This document shows, piece by piece, positions 54,060 through 64,000 of a stretch of 64,000 nucleotides of DNA; position 1 is the first letter of the stretch; the number at the start of each line of letters is the position of its first letter. The translations under genes were made by a program, and so were the position numbers. Source of the stretch: Terrilactibacillus sp. S3-3 (GTDB lineage: Bacteria > Bacillota > Bacilli > Bacillales > Sporolactobacillaceae); NCBI GenBank assembly GCA_030437565.1, contig CP129291.1, positions 2,976,001-3,040,000 of the forward strand, given 5' to 3'. Below the pieces are notes generated by a model. The model saw only the letters and a program-made list of their open reading frames with translations. It was not told the origin of the DNA and made no database searches.

Positions 54060-55780
54060 TCATTTTTCCAAACTGCCCCATTTGAGGTAGAAGTCGCTCC
54101 ATTTGGGTAAAAGTCGCCCCATTTGATGCTGAAGTCGCCCCATTTTGAGCCGAAGTCACCCCATTTGAGGTAGAAGTCGCCCCATTTGATGCTGAAGTCG
54201 CCCCATTTTGAGCCGAAGTCGCTCCATTTGGGTAGAAGTCGCCCCATTCTGAGTCGAAGTTGCTCCATTTGAGTAGAAGTTGTCCTATTTTGAGCCGAAG
54301 TCGCTCCATTTGGGTAAAAATCATCCCCCATTTGAGGTAGAAGTTGCCCCATTTGATGCTGAAGTCCCCATTTTGAGCCGGAGTTGCCCCATTTGGGTAG
54401 AAGTCGCCCCATTTTGAGCCGAAGTCGCCCCATTTGATGCTGAAGTCGCTCCATTTGGGTAGAAGTCGCCCCATTTTGAGCCGAAGTCGCCCCATTTGAG
54501 GTAGAAGTCGCTCCATTCCGGTTCAAGGTCGCCCCATTTTGAGCCGAAGTCGCCCCATTCGATGCTGAAGTCGCCCCATTTTGAGCCGAAGTCGCTCCAT
54601 TCCGGTTCAAGGTCGCCCCATTTTGAGCCGAAGTCGCCCCATTTGATGCTGAAGTCGCTCCATTTGGGTAGAAGTCGCCCCATTTGAGTAGAAGTCGCCC
54701 CATTTTGAGCCGAAGTCGCCCCATTTGATGCTGAAGTCGCTCCATTTGGGTAGAAGTCGCCCCATTTTGAGCCGAAGTCGCTCCATTTGGGTAGAAGTCG
54801 CCCCATTTTGAGCCGAAGTCGCCCCATTTGATGCTGAAGTCGCTCCATTTGGGTAGAAGTCGCCCCATTTTGAGCCGAAGTCGCCCCATTTGATGCTGAA
54901 GTCGCTCCATTTGGGTAGAAGTCGCCCCATTTGAGGTAGAAGTTGCCCCATTTGATGCTGAAGTCGCCCCATTTTGAGCCGAAGTTGCCCCATTTGATGC
55001 TGAAGTCGCTCCATTTGGGTAGAAGTCGCCCCATTTGATGCTGAAGTCGCTCCATTTGGGTAAAAGTCACCCCATTTGAGGTAGAAGTTGCCCCATTTTT
55101 GATGCTGAAGTCGCTCCATTTGGGTAGAAGTCGCCCCATTTTGTGCCGAAGTCGCCCCATTTGATGCTGAAGTCGCTCCATTTGGGTAGAAATCGCCCCA
55201 TTTTGAGCCGAAGTCGCCCCATTTGATGCTGAAGTCGCCCCATTTGGGTAGAAGTCGCCCCATTTTGAGCCGAAGTCGCCCCATTTGATGCTGAAGTCGC
55301 TCCATTTGGGTAGAAGTCGCCCCATTTTGAGCCGAAGTCGCCCCATTTGATGCTGAAGTCTCCCATTTGATGCTGAAGTCGCTCCATTTGGGTAGAAGTC
55401 GCCCCATTTTGAGCCGAAGTCGCCCCATTTGATGCTGAAGTCGCTCCATTTGGGTAGAAGTCGCCCCATTTTGAGCCGAAGTCGCCCCATTTGATGCTGA
55501 AGTCGCTCCATTTGATGCTGAAGTCGCTCCATTTGGGTAGAAGTCGCCCCATTTTGAGCCGAAGTCGCCCCATTTGATGCTGAAGTCGCTCCATTTGGGT
55601 AGAAGTCGCCCCATTTTGAGCCGAAGTCGCCCCATTTGAGGAGTAGAAGTCGCTCCATTCCGGTTCAAGGTCGCCCCATTTGGGAAGAAGTCGCTCCATT
55701 CCGGTTCAGGGTCGCCCCGTTTGGGAAGAAGTCGCTCCATTCCGGTTCAAGGTCGCCCCATTTGAGAAGAAGTCGCTCCA
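54060..55780. repeat. Tandem array B: about 80 units of 21 bp
   Basis: On the minus strand each unit reads AAATGG[GA]GCGACTTC plus six or seven bases such as AGCATC, GGCTCA or TACCC. Unit types alternate in higher-order groups of two or three (for example the GGGTAG, GAGCC and GATGCT forms). The first ten bases equal those of array A. Open frames of up to 445 codons cross it in several registers only because the period is 7 codons and the units lack stops; no start site, signal or codon pattern supports a protein. It begins immediately at the end of the solA gene. Confidence 0.95.
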
Positions 55781-56943
55781 TTAATGGATTTTCAGAGCCG
55801 GACGCGAAAGCGAAAAAATGGAAATATCGTGTTCAGTGCGGCCGTTCACGGCGAATTGGCTCAAGATTTCCCCGACGACACTGGCAAATTTAAAGCCGTG
55901 GCCGGAAAATCCGGCAGCAATGGCCACATGCTCATAGCCGGGAATCCGGTCAATAACAAAGTCCTCATCAGGCGTGTTTGTATACATGCAGACGCGGCCT
56001 TTGTTTAATTTTCCTTCGGCCTGCGGCATGTAGGCCCTCAAAAAGCCGCGGATGAAACTTTCATCTTCTGGGTAAATGCCGAACTCCCGGTTGATCTTAT
56101 CCGGATCGATATCTTGCCCAAAATCATGCCGGCCGATTTTTACGCCGGAGCGTTCGAAACTCGGGAAACCGTAATACATTTCCCCTTCCGGCGTTTCGGC
56201 TGTAAAGGCCGGGAAGGTACTGGAATTGTACAACGTTTCATCCGCTTCAAACCAGCCGATCGTTCGCCGCGAGGGCTGAAGCGGCAGATCCAGGCCCGCT
56301 TTTTGCATGATTTTTTTGTTCCAGGCTCCGGCGCTGACAATCAGCTTGTCCGCGGTAACGCCCCTTCTGCCATATAGACAGTTGCTGAATGCTCATGAAT
56401 CTCAATATTCACAACAGGTGTATTCATTAATAATGTGGCACCATGTTTGGCTGCCAATTCACGATATGTGCGAATACAGTTTTCACAAAATAACACACCG
56501 GAGTCAGGCTCAAAGCATCCAATCAGTTCCTCCGGGATAACAATCCCCGGCCAGCGATCCATCACTTTATTTGCTTGAAGGACTTCAAGCGGCAAATCAT
56601 ATTTTTCAGCGCTGGCGATCATCTCATTGGTAAAACTTGACCCTTTTGGTCCAAGTGAAAGAACGCCTGTTTTTTCAAATATCTTTTGAGGTGTTTCGTC
56701 CTGCAATTCTCCCCACAATTGCTGCGCTCTGAGGACAAGCGGAACATACTGCCGGCCTTCGCCGTACGCATGGCGGATAATCCGCGTGTCTCCGTGGTGG
56801 CTGCCGTTGGTATGTGGCGGATCGTAAGCATCAACCAGCAGTGTTTTTACCCCCCCTGCTGGCTAAGTAAGTAATACCCCCGCAGCCATCCCCATCGATC
56901 CGGCTCCGACAATAATCACATCATAGTTGTTTTGACTGCTCAT
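55781..56943 (-). pseudogene. solA: SolA-type FAD amine oxidase (sarcosine / N-methyltryptophan oxidase), frameshifts
   Basis: Oxidises N-methyl amino acids, releasing formaldehyde and peroxide. The FAD loop is IIVGAGSMGMAAG; then HHGDTRIIRHAYGEG, FEKTGVLSLGPKGS and LFCENCIRTYRELA. Late blocks are GMYYGFP-like (EMYYGFPSFE), RVCMYTNTPDEDFVIDRIPG, whose Cys matches the one that carries FAD covalently in monomeric sarcosine oxidases, and GFSGHGFKFASVVGE. Slips near 56860 and 56325. About 387 residues. ATG 56943 has AGGAGAGAGG upstream. It is transcribed after PucR. Confidence 0.88.
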
Positions 56944-57199
56944 TGTTTCTTTCCTCTCTCCTGATATTAAAATTCCCAATTTTTCCGATATGATTACAAT
57001 TTTAATTTTTTGCTAAATATATTTCATGATAGCGTACTTTTTTAGCGAGGTCGATGACAATGATTACTTTTCCGCACAAATTTTTGCCGAAAAAGAGTTG
57101 CATGGGGTCTCTATATCTTTCAATTTCCATTTTTAAGAAAAAATTTTGGACAACTGAAATCTGTCCTGCCCCACTTTTCTGCTGCATCGCGCCATGACA

Positions 57200-58868
57200 T
57201 TATGCTTCGTCATTGACTGAGAGCATTTCAAACCCAAGAAGAGCCATCTCCAGGCAATAACGCCGCTGCGGTTCAAAAAAGTCATCGCCCAAAATTTCTT
57301 TAATTTTTTCAAGCCGGTTATAAAGCGTCTGACGGTGGATAAAGAGGTGATTGGCGGTTTCCCGCTTCGATCCCATGTTTCTGAAGTAGACATCCAGTGT
57401 TTCGATTAAATTTAAATGATGCGTCTTGTCATAGGCAATCAAATCACCAAGATGATTATGGACATATGCCGTGAGAAAAGTTTCCGGAACGGCTTTTAAC
57501 ATTTGATAGACGCCGATTTCATCATAGAAGGTTCTTTCCTTCATGATCGGAACCGTTTGGGAAATTTCGGTCACTTGGTAAGCCTCATTGAAACTTTGCC
57601 AAATATCCAGAAGCCGCGAACGCGCCTTGCCGAAACCAATATGAACAATCACGTTTTTTTCCGAGCTTTCAACGAATCCTTTCAGGCCGGCAATCATGGT
57701 CTGAATATTTCGCTTGAGATGAACGAATGATTCACCATTCAATTTTTCCTTGGCACATAATAAATGAATTTGGTTATTTTTGATCATAATTAAATGGTAG
57801 AGGTTCTGCTTTTTTAAAAGCGCACGGATTAAAACGAGCATATCCTGATTAATGGCTTCGATTCGATTTCTTCTTGAGAGGTCCCGATCATTTGGTGATC
57901 CATTTCAACGATGCCGCCAATAAAAAAGATATTTTGCCGGCATCCGCAGGCCCATCTGCATTTTAGCCTGCTCTTCGTTGTCAATTTGCCGGTTTTTAAT
58001 ATATCCTGTATCAGTTCATTCTGATGTCTCAGAATTTTTTCTTCTATAAATTGTGTCCGTAATAAAACCGTGGCGACCGCTTTCGCCGTGTAGTCGAGCA
58101 GCACCGTCATATATTCATCCGGTTCATCCTGATTAAGGACAACGCCGACATAAGAAAAAATCTGTCCGAAACAAACAACGGGTTGAAACAAAATAAATTG
58201 CTCGTCATCCGTTTTAAAAAGATGCGTCCCTTGTTCAAGTCGTTCTTTATCCAATTCCTGGCGGCAAAAAGCATTGATTCTCTCCGCCGTCTCAGAATCG
58301 ACGGACGGGAAAAACTTATTCGGCTCGATCGATCGAAGAAAGGTAGATGATCTGCCGCGATGTGTATTTTATGCAAAAGCCGCAAAATCGCCGGGATATC
58401 GCTGCTCTGCAAAATGAGCTGCTGCTGTTTTCGCGAGAATCCCTCCAAGTTTCTCAGCACATTGATATGCCGGTTGACTAAAAAAGAGTGGATGTCCTGC
58501 GTGATCTCTTCAAAACGAACCGGCTGCCTGAAAAGGATAATCGGAAAATCATGCTCGTCACAAAGCCGGATCAATTCATCGGGAATTTCGTCAATCGTCG
58601 TGCCGAACTCAATGCACAACCCGGCTGTCTCATGGTCGATAATTTGCTGCATATAGGCGAGCCCTTCTTCAACCGAGCGCTTCAGCCAGATTCCGGTCGT
58701 CAGAATTAAATCATTTTTGCTCACATAAGGAGCCGCGTTTGTGACTTCGAGAATATGCAGCCATTTGACTTCACGATTCAATCCGTTTTTGCCGGCGACT
58801 AATTTCGCACGGTGAAACAATGGCCTTTCGAGCACATCTTTGATGCAAAACGGGATCTCCCTCTTCAT
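57200..58868 (-). pseudogene. PucR-family regulator (second copy), frameshifts
   Basis: The N-terminal PucR domain has KLVAGKNGLNREVKWLHILE and DLILTTGIWLKR. The C-terminal HTH_30 is YFRNMGSKRETANHLFIHRQ then TLYNRLEKIKEILG. Frames change near 58255, 57990 and 57840. About 555 residues, longer than the 41-kb copy, with an extra GAF-like middle (FILFQPVVCFGQIFSYVGVV). It stands between solA (same direction) and ald (divergent) and may control both. A run of eleven G lies in its leader. Confidence 0.85.
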
Positions 58869-58876
58869 CTTTTTTT

Positions 58877-58887
58877 CCCCCCCCCCC
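58877..58887 (-). promoter_or_regulatory. Poly-G ribosome-site tract of the second pucR gene
   Basis: The minus strand has eleven G residues followed by AAAAAAAG and ATG. It takes the place of the Shine-Dalgarno sequence. Length change in such a tract would alter translation. Confidence 0.5.
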
Positions 58888-59055
58888 CTATGTCTTATTT
58901 TACGTCATATGGGTTGATGTATCTATATGTATCCGAAGGTGTCGAGTCAGATGTTAAAAAAGTAGACATCATGTAAGATGAATTATCACAGGGATATTGT
59001 AGAATTTTAAGTAAGTTCTTACGCATTCCAAAATTTGCAATAAGGAGAATGAAAA

Positions 59056-60191
59056 ATGAAGATTGGTATTCCTAAAGAACTAAAAGAACAACGAACGACG
59101 TGTCGCCATCACCCCGGCCGGAACACATTACCTTGCTTCCGAAGGCCATCAAGTTTTTGTTGAACAGGCAGCAGGTCTCGGCGCCGGTTTTACCGACGAA
59201 CAATACAAAGAAGCCGGTGCCACCATCACCACTGCCGCCGAAGCCTGGGCAGCGGACATGGTGATTAAAGTAAAGGAACCTGAACCTGAGGAATATCCAT
59301 TTTTCCATGAAGGTCTTATTCTCTTCACTTATCTCCACCTAGCTCCGGTCAGAGAACTGACGCAGGCGCTCTCTCAGCAGCAAAGTCGTCTCGATCGCTT
59401 ACGAAACGGTGCAACGCGCGGATCGCTCGCTTCCGCTGCTTCAACCGATGAGCGAAGTGGCCGGCAGAATGGCCGTGCAAATCGGCGCGCAATTCCTTGA
59501 AAAAATCAGCGACGGCGCGGGCAGAGGGATTCTCCTCAGCGGCGTTCCGGGTGTTCAAAGAGGCAAAGTGACGATCGTCGGCGGCGGCATCGTCGGTACA
59601 AACGCTGCCAAAATCGCGATCGGGCTCGGTGCCGATGTGACGCTGCTTGATATCAGTGCCGACAGACTGCGTGAACTGGATGACATCTTCGGCCATTCGC
59701 TCAATACGCTGATGTCCAATCCTTACAACATCGCCGAAGCAGTCAAAGATGCCGACCTCGTCATCGGCTGTGTGCTGATTCCGGGGGCCAAAGCGCCTCG
59801 CCTTGTCACCGAAGACATGGTAAAATCAATGAAAAACGGCTCAGTCATCGTCGATGTGGCGATCGACCAAGGCGGTATCGTGGAAACATCCGATCACATT
59901 ACCACACATGACAACCCGACTTATGTTAAACACGGCGTTGTTCACTATGCCGTCGCCAACATGCCTGGCGCCGTGCCAAGAACATCGACGCTTGCTTTAA
60001 CCAACGTCACCATTCCATATGCGGCGAAAATTGCCGGCAAAGGCTATGTCAAAGCTTGCTTGGAAGACGAAGCACTTCTTAAAGGCTTGAACACTTTGGA
60101 CGGCTACGTCACTTTCAAAGCCGTCGCTGATGCCCATGGTCTGGAATACAAAGATGCACATGAACTATTAACCAACGCCAGCCACGTGTAA
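59056..60191 (+). pseudogene. ald: Alanine dehydrogenase, two frameshifts
   Basis: Interconverts L-alanine and pyruvate plus ammonia with NAD. N-terminal [12 protein letters not shown], then the substrate Lys in [12 protein letters not shown] and the catalytic His in LFTYLHLAP. The NAD loop is [15 protein letters not shown], followed by LLDISADRL and [14 protein letters not shown]. Slips near 59095 and 59390. About 378 residues. ATG 59056 has AAGGAG nine bases before it. It could recycle alanine formed by the aminotransferase of the catabolic cluster. Confidence 0.92.
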
Positions 60192-60298
60192 TCGCTGCTC
60201 CATCGCTCTATAAGTAAACGCAAAACATCGTCGCCGCCATGCGAACCCCCATGGCAGCGGGCTCCTTAAACATGTCTTTTTGATAAAATATACCTATT

Positions 60299-60342
60299 CC
60301 CCGGTTTAAGTCTGCGGAAAGCTTAAGCCGGGGGTTTTTTTT
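60299..60342 (+). terminator. Terminator of ald
   Basis: CCCCGGTTTAAG pairs exactly with CTTAAGCCGGGG around an 11-base loop, followed by eight T. Confidence 0.92.
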
Positions 60343-60654
60343 ACTGCCTAGCAAATAGAGCGCGAAAGAGGGCCCAGTTTGAAGAGGCCGAGCACCATTT
60401 AAAGACCAATCTCTGATATGTTGGAGCATACCCCCTCTCCTTTTTGGACAGGTCGCACCCGTTTACGGTTCGTGAACCTCCACTTTGGCTCACAAATTCC
60501 CCGCCGAATCGAGCAAACGAGACGTGGAAGCAGCGAAAAAGGCACATATTTTGAGGAGCTTTTAAGTCTTGTTCAATATAAGGTATCGAGTAAAACTTGG
60601 CGCATACCCGTGGCCGTATATGTGTAATCTTCCACTCAACTTGATTAAAAAAAG
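60343..60654. other. Stretch without a supported gene
   Basis: Both strands carry short frames with no start site or motif. It may be a decayed gene or an insertion remnant. Confidence 0.4.
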
Positions 60655-61560
60655 CAAGAAACTTGTAAATAAACGATGAAAAGTCGTTAATAAATCTCCA
60701 AAAGTTGTATATAAAACACAAAGAGTTGTTTAAAAAGTCCGACCAAAACTCGGGTCCGGACCGACTTGTATAAAAAAGCGGAAGTCTTGTAAATAAATGC
60801 GGAAAGTCGTTAATAAATCTCCAAAAGTCGTATATAAACCGCAAAAAGTTGTTTAAAATCCGGGCCAAAACTCGGGCCCGGCCAAACTTGTATAAAAAAG
60901 TGGAAATCTTGTAAATAAAACATGAAAAGTCGTTAATAAATCTCCAAAAGTTGTATATAAAACGCAAGAAGTTGTTCAAAGAGTCGGCCCAAACACCGGG
61001 CCCAGTCCGACTTGTATAAAATAGCGAAATTCTTGTAAATAAACGATGAAAAGTTGTATATAAAAGTTCGAAAGTTGATTAAAAAGTCCGGCCAAACCCT
61101 GGACCCGACCAAACTTGTATAAAAAGCAGAAATCTTGTAAATAAAAAGCGGAAAGTCGTTAATAAATCTCGAAAAGCTGTATATAAAACACAAAGAGTTG
61201 TTTAAAAAGTCCGACCAAAACTTGGGCCCGGTCCTACTTGTATAAAAGTCTTGTAAATAAAATATGAAAAGTCGTTAATAAATCTCCAAAAGTTGTATAT
61301 AAAACACAAAGAGTTGTTTAAAAAGTCCGACCAAAACTTGGGCCCGGTCCTACTTGTATAAAAAAGTGGAAGTCTTGTGTAAATAAAACATGAAAAGTCG
61401 TTAATTAGTCTCCAAAAGTTGTATATAAAACGCAAAAAGTTGTTCAAAGAGTCGGCCCAAACACCGGGCCCGGTCCTACTTGTATAAAAAAGTGGGAATC
61501 TTGTTAATAAAACGCGAAACTTGTTAATAAATCTCAAATTGTTGTCAATAAAACCGCCTT
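60655..61560. repeat. Tandem array C: seven units of about 120 bp built from 21-bp subunits
   Basis: Each unit carries a GC-rich palindromic core (CCAAAACTCGGGCCCGG-like) followed by subunits with CTTGTATAAAA, CTTGTAAATAAA, GTCGTTAATAAATCTCC, GTTGTATATAAAAC and GTTGTTYAAA. Cores occur at about 60741, 60858, 60980, 61086, 61209, 61325 and 61450. Subunits recur every 20 to 21 bases. The same repeat, reversed, lies before amtB. The long leftward frames across it are by-products of the period. Confidence 0.9.
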
Positions 61561-61662
61561 ACTTGGTCTTGGCACCCGGACCAAACCCCAACTCGTTTAA
61601 AACATCCGGCCCGCCCATAAGGCGGGACCGGTTGCCGCGGTTTGTATGATTTTTCTTTTCTC

Positions 61663-63035
61663 TTACCCTTTCACAAACCGGCAATTGGCTTCGACTTCAT
61701 CCCAGTTCAAATAGACGCGTTCGATGTCTTCATCGATCAGCTGGCTGCCGGTTTGCACTTCGATGAACTCGAGATCGCTGCCGGCCTTGATCGCGTGCAG
61801 TGCACCAGGGGGAATGGTGAGCACGTCCCCCCCTACCCGGACTTCCCTGATCACCCCGTCCTTGGCGAACAGGCCCTGGCTTTTGACAACCGTCCACACT
61901 TCCTGGCGAAGCTGGTGGCATTGATAGCTGATATGCTTGCCCTGCTTGACCATCACTCGTTTGGTCATCACTTCCTGACCAATCTCGCTCGTGTAGTCGA
62001 GCACACGGTACCAGCCCCAGAGCCGTTCTTCATACATCGGCCGCTGTTCGAAACCCTTCATGACTTCTTTGATTCTCGGACTTTGCTCCTTATCGGCGAC
62101 AAGAATGCCGTCCGGGCTTACGGCGACAACGGCATTGGAGACACCGATCACCGTTACCGGAATATCGAGCTCGTTGATCAGATGGGTATTCGCGCAGTCC
62201 TCGCTGATGATCCCTTTGCCAATTTGGTTCGTGGCCATTTCCTCGGTCAGCGTGTTCCAGGTACCGAGATCTTTCCAATAGCCGTCATAAGGCAAAGCGA
62301 CGATGTTGCCCGCTTTCTCAACAACCTCATAGTCGAAGCTGATCTTAGGAAGTCTGTCGAATTGCTTAACCAGTTCTCGTATTGAATCGGCAATCCTGCC
62401 GCTTCCAGCTTGGAAATAATATAATCGAGTTTAAAAGCAAAGACACCGCAGTTCCATAATGCGGATTTTTTTTTTGATGAGTGCTTCAGCTTTCTCTTCC
62501 GTTGGCTTTTCCGTGAAGTGGCTGACGGAAATAAACGATTCATTCGCGCCTTCTTTCGGCACGATATAGCCGTATTTCGCCGACGGATAGGTCGGCTTGA
62601 CGCCCATCAAAGCCAAATCAGCCCCCGTATCAAGCAGCAGCTGCTCCAAATCCATGATTCTCTAAAAAAAACCGGTCTCGACATATGGATCCACAGGCAG
62701 AACAGCGATCACATCATCAAGGCTTGTCCCTTTAAAAGAATACAAATAGGTTGCGGCGAGGGCGATGGCCGGAAACGTATCCCGCCGAACTGGCTCAACA
62801 ATCAGCGGAACATCCGGGCCGAGCTGGTTGCGAAGCATCTCAACCTGGCCTTTTCCCGTTGCGATCACCGTCGATTGATATTGACTTTGGCAAGCTGCCG
62901 ATAAACTCGCTGCACCATTGAGGACAGATCACGATGATCATCTTCCAAAACTCTTAAAAACTGCTTGGAGCGGGCGTCATTTGACAGCGGCCAAAGGCGT
63001 TTGCCGGAGCCCCCGGACAAAAGAACCAGATTCAT
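61663..63035 (-). pseudogene. manC: Mannose-1-phosphate guanylyltransferase / mannose-6-phosphate isomerase, frameshifts
   Basis: Makes GDP-mannose for surface polysaccharide. It starts MNLVLLSGGSGKRLWPLS at ATG 63035 after GAGAGAGGGAA. The nucleotidyltransferase half has EPVRRDTFPAIALAATYLY and VSHFTEKPTEEKA. The C-terminal cupin half has KQGKHISYQCHQLRQEVW, GGDVLTIPPGALHAIKAG, the isomerase-type sugar site. Slips at about 62870, 62665 (run of A), 62467 (run of ten T) and 62300. About 455 residues. No other sugar-nucleotide gene is beside it. Confidence 0.88.
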
Positions 63036-63119
63036 TCTATTCCCTCTCTCTATGTAATGTATATTTTCCATAAACTTGTAGTGCTTATGTCTTAAAACTA
63101 TTATGGCACTCTGAACCAA

Positions 63120-63673
63120 TGATTGGCAACCTGTGCATTTCCGACTATCCCAAAAATCAAGAGATTTCCCGCCGTTTTAATAGGTAAAGCGGCCTCTCAT
63201 TTTTTAAAGTGATTAATGTCATTATAACACACTCAAGCGAATAAATGATTGATTTTTCAGATTTTTGTTTATGGAAATTTCAAATGATATCATTACCGCT
63301 AGCCCGTACTGAACACCGGAACCGGACATGCTCCCGCACACCGGCATATGCCTAGGTCTTTTGACGGCAGTTAAATAAAAGCCTCCCTGCAGATCCTTTG
63401 CCCCCAATTGAGACCCATTATTAAATAGAATTCGAAAAATTCAAGAGGCTTTTTCGTTAATTTATGACACTTTTTTTACCAGCTGTAATGATCGTGTAAT
63501 GGACAGGTATGTAAGATATGGTTGTTGATTCACATGATACATAAACCGTTGTGGAAGCGCTTATTAGGCAGCAGAGATGATAGAATCTTATAAAAAATTT
63601 CTTTTGAGCTGCCGCGGTTGGTCATCATGCTGAATAGACGATGCTTTTATAAAAAAAGTCAGGGAGATGAAAA
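63120..63673. promoter_or_regulatory. Leader region of the Gly/His peptide gene with a cre-like site
   Basis: No gene is seen. TGTGGAAGCGCTTATT at about 63549-63564 fits the CcpA operator core. Upstream, 63185-63290 is AT-rich and would contain the manC promoter. Confidence 0.3.
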
Positions 63674-63676
63674 ATG

Positions 63677-63877
63677 ATGGAAAAAACCCAAGACACGAAA
63701 TTATCCAACCGGCCGCTCGTTCTCAGCCATCAAGCGGTCAAATTCGAAACGTCGCCATGCGGCGATCCAACCGGCGGCTGCGGAGGCAATACTGGAAACC
63801 ATGGCGGCGGACATCACGGCGGCGGTAACCATGGCGGTGGCGGCGGACACCACGGCGGCGGGCATTGGCCGTTTTAA
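63677..63877 (+). CDS. Short Gly/His-rich peptide, possible precursor peptide or metal binder
   Basis: 66 residues. The N-terminal half (KLSNRPLVLSHQAVKFETSP) looks like an ordinary leader; the C-terminal half is CGDPTGGCGGNTGNHGGG followed by four HHGGG/NHGGG repeats and ends HWPF. There are two Cys and nine His. AGGGAGATG precedes the tandem ATGs at 63674 and 63677. The split into leader and low-complexity core suits a modified or metal-binding peptide, but no family is recognised and no partner enzyme lies inside the window. Confidence 0.6.
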   Translation: MEKTQDTKLSNRPLVLSHQAVKFETSPCGDPTGGCGGNTGNHGGGHHGGGNHGGGGGHHGGGHWPF

Positions 63878-64000
63878 TCAATCAACCATTGATGACCTGA
63901 TTAATTCTATTTTTCAACATCTTGATAATCAGCTGAAAAAAAGCCAGACGGGCAGTCCAATCAGTGGAGTGATCCCCCAATCCCTCCACTTTGCGGCTGA
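63878..64000 (+). other. Open frame running off the right edge
   Basis: In a different frame from the peptide gene, an unbroken stretch reads IGRFNQSTIDDLINSIFQHL, DNQLKKSQTGSP, ISGVIPQSLHFAA to the last base. It has no start of its own. It may be the continuation of the peptide gene after a slip in the GGC repeats, or the start of the next gene. Confidence 0.35.

Noticed and set aside
54321-55658. Open frame of 445 codons on the minus strand, with several similar frames in other registers
   Set aside because: Repeats of 21 bases lack stop codons in several registers at once. The predicted proteins (repeats of KWGDFGS or NGATSAQ) have no signal, start site or consistent frame.
60341-61537. 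Leftward frames rich in F, Y and I across array C
   Set aside because: Created by AT-rich subunits of 21 bases; interrupted irregularly and without start signals.

Overview
The window reads as the chromosome of a Gram-positive, probably spore-forming, Bacillales bacterium. Shine-Dalgarno sequences are of the AGGAGG type, cre-like sites occur, and the gene families present (LXG toxin with a YezG-type immunity gene, PucR regulators, DUF554, SHOCT, Amidase_3) are typical of that order. No genus can be assigned from the sequence alone.

Layout. 0-2 kb: the first codons of a leftward zinc dehydrogenase and a decayed ISLre2-type transposase. 2-8 kb: small membrane proteins, a YdcF-like protein, a UMF1-type MFS transporter, an alpha/beta hydrolase, a broken nitrilase-family gene and an AraC regulator. 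8-15.5 kb: a copper-flavoured block (topaquinone amine oxidase, a membrane protein with a Met/His tail, a multicopper oxidase lipoprotein, a SHOCT protein) interrupted by a 21-bp repeat array and an Amt ammonium transporter. 15.6-19.7 kb: an M30-like secreted peptidase with Ig-like repeats, and pgaC/pgaD for poly-GlcNAc synthesis. 19.8-26.8 kb: a polymorphic-toxin island with an LXG/NucA-like toxin, its YezG-type immunity protein, and an orphan Ntox15 (Tde1-like) toxin tip with a Tdi1-like immunity gene. An IS21-family element has split the toxin tip, leaving a readable 6-bp target duplication. 27-44 kb: DUF554, then a long leftward catabolic cluster of aminotransferase, iron alcohol dehydrogenase, carbamoyl-amino-acid hydrolase, NCS1 transporter, preT, preA, hyuA and hyuB, with a PucR regulator and an APC permease. 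44-48.8 kb: a decayed heme-dependent N-demethylase/ferredoxin gene, a large HEPN-type protein and two small membrane proteins. 49-53.4 kb: a large Ig-repeat surface protein and a cell-wall amidase. 54-55.8 kb: a second 21-bp array. 55.8-60.2 kb: a SolA-type amine oxidase, a second PucR regulator and alanine dehydrogenase. 60.6-61.6 kb: a third repeat array. 61.6-64 kb: a ManC-type enzyme and a Gly/His-rich peptide gene at the right edge.

How the genes may work together. The 28-42 kb cluster fits reductive pyrimidine or hydantoin breakdown: uptake (NCS1), ring reduction (PreA/PreT), ring opening, carbamoyl hydrolysis (M20), transamination of beta-alanine, and reduction of the semialdehyde. No ordinary dihydropyrimidinase is present; an ATP-dependent HyuA/HyuB pair sits where it would be expected. 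Alanine dehydrogenase at 59 kb could recycle the alanine made by the aminotransferase.

Sequence quality. A very large share of conserved genes carry one to several frameshifts, often in mononucleotide runs of 7 to 12 bases. This looks more like indel error in the read data than mass gene death, so genes marked as broken may be intact in the organism. The exceptions are the in-frame stops and the multiply damaged genes, which are pointed out individually.
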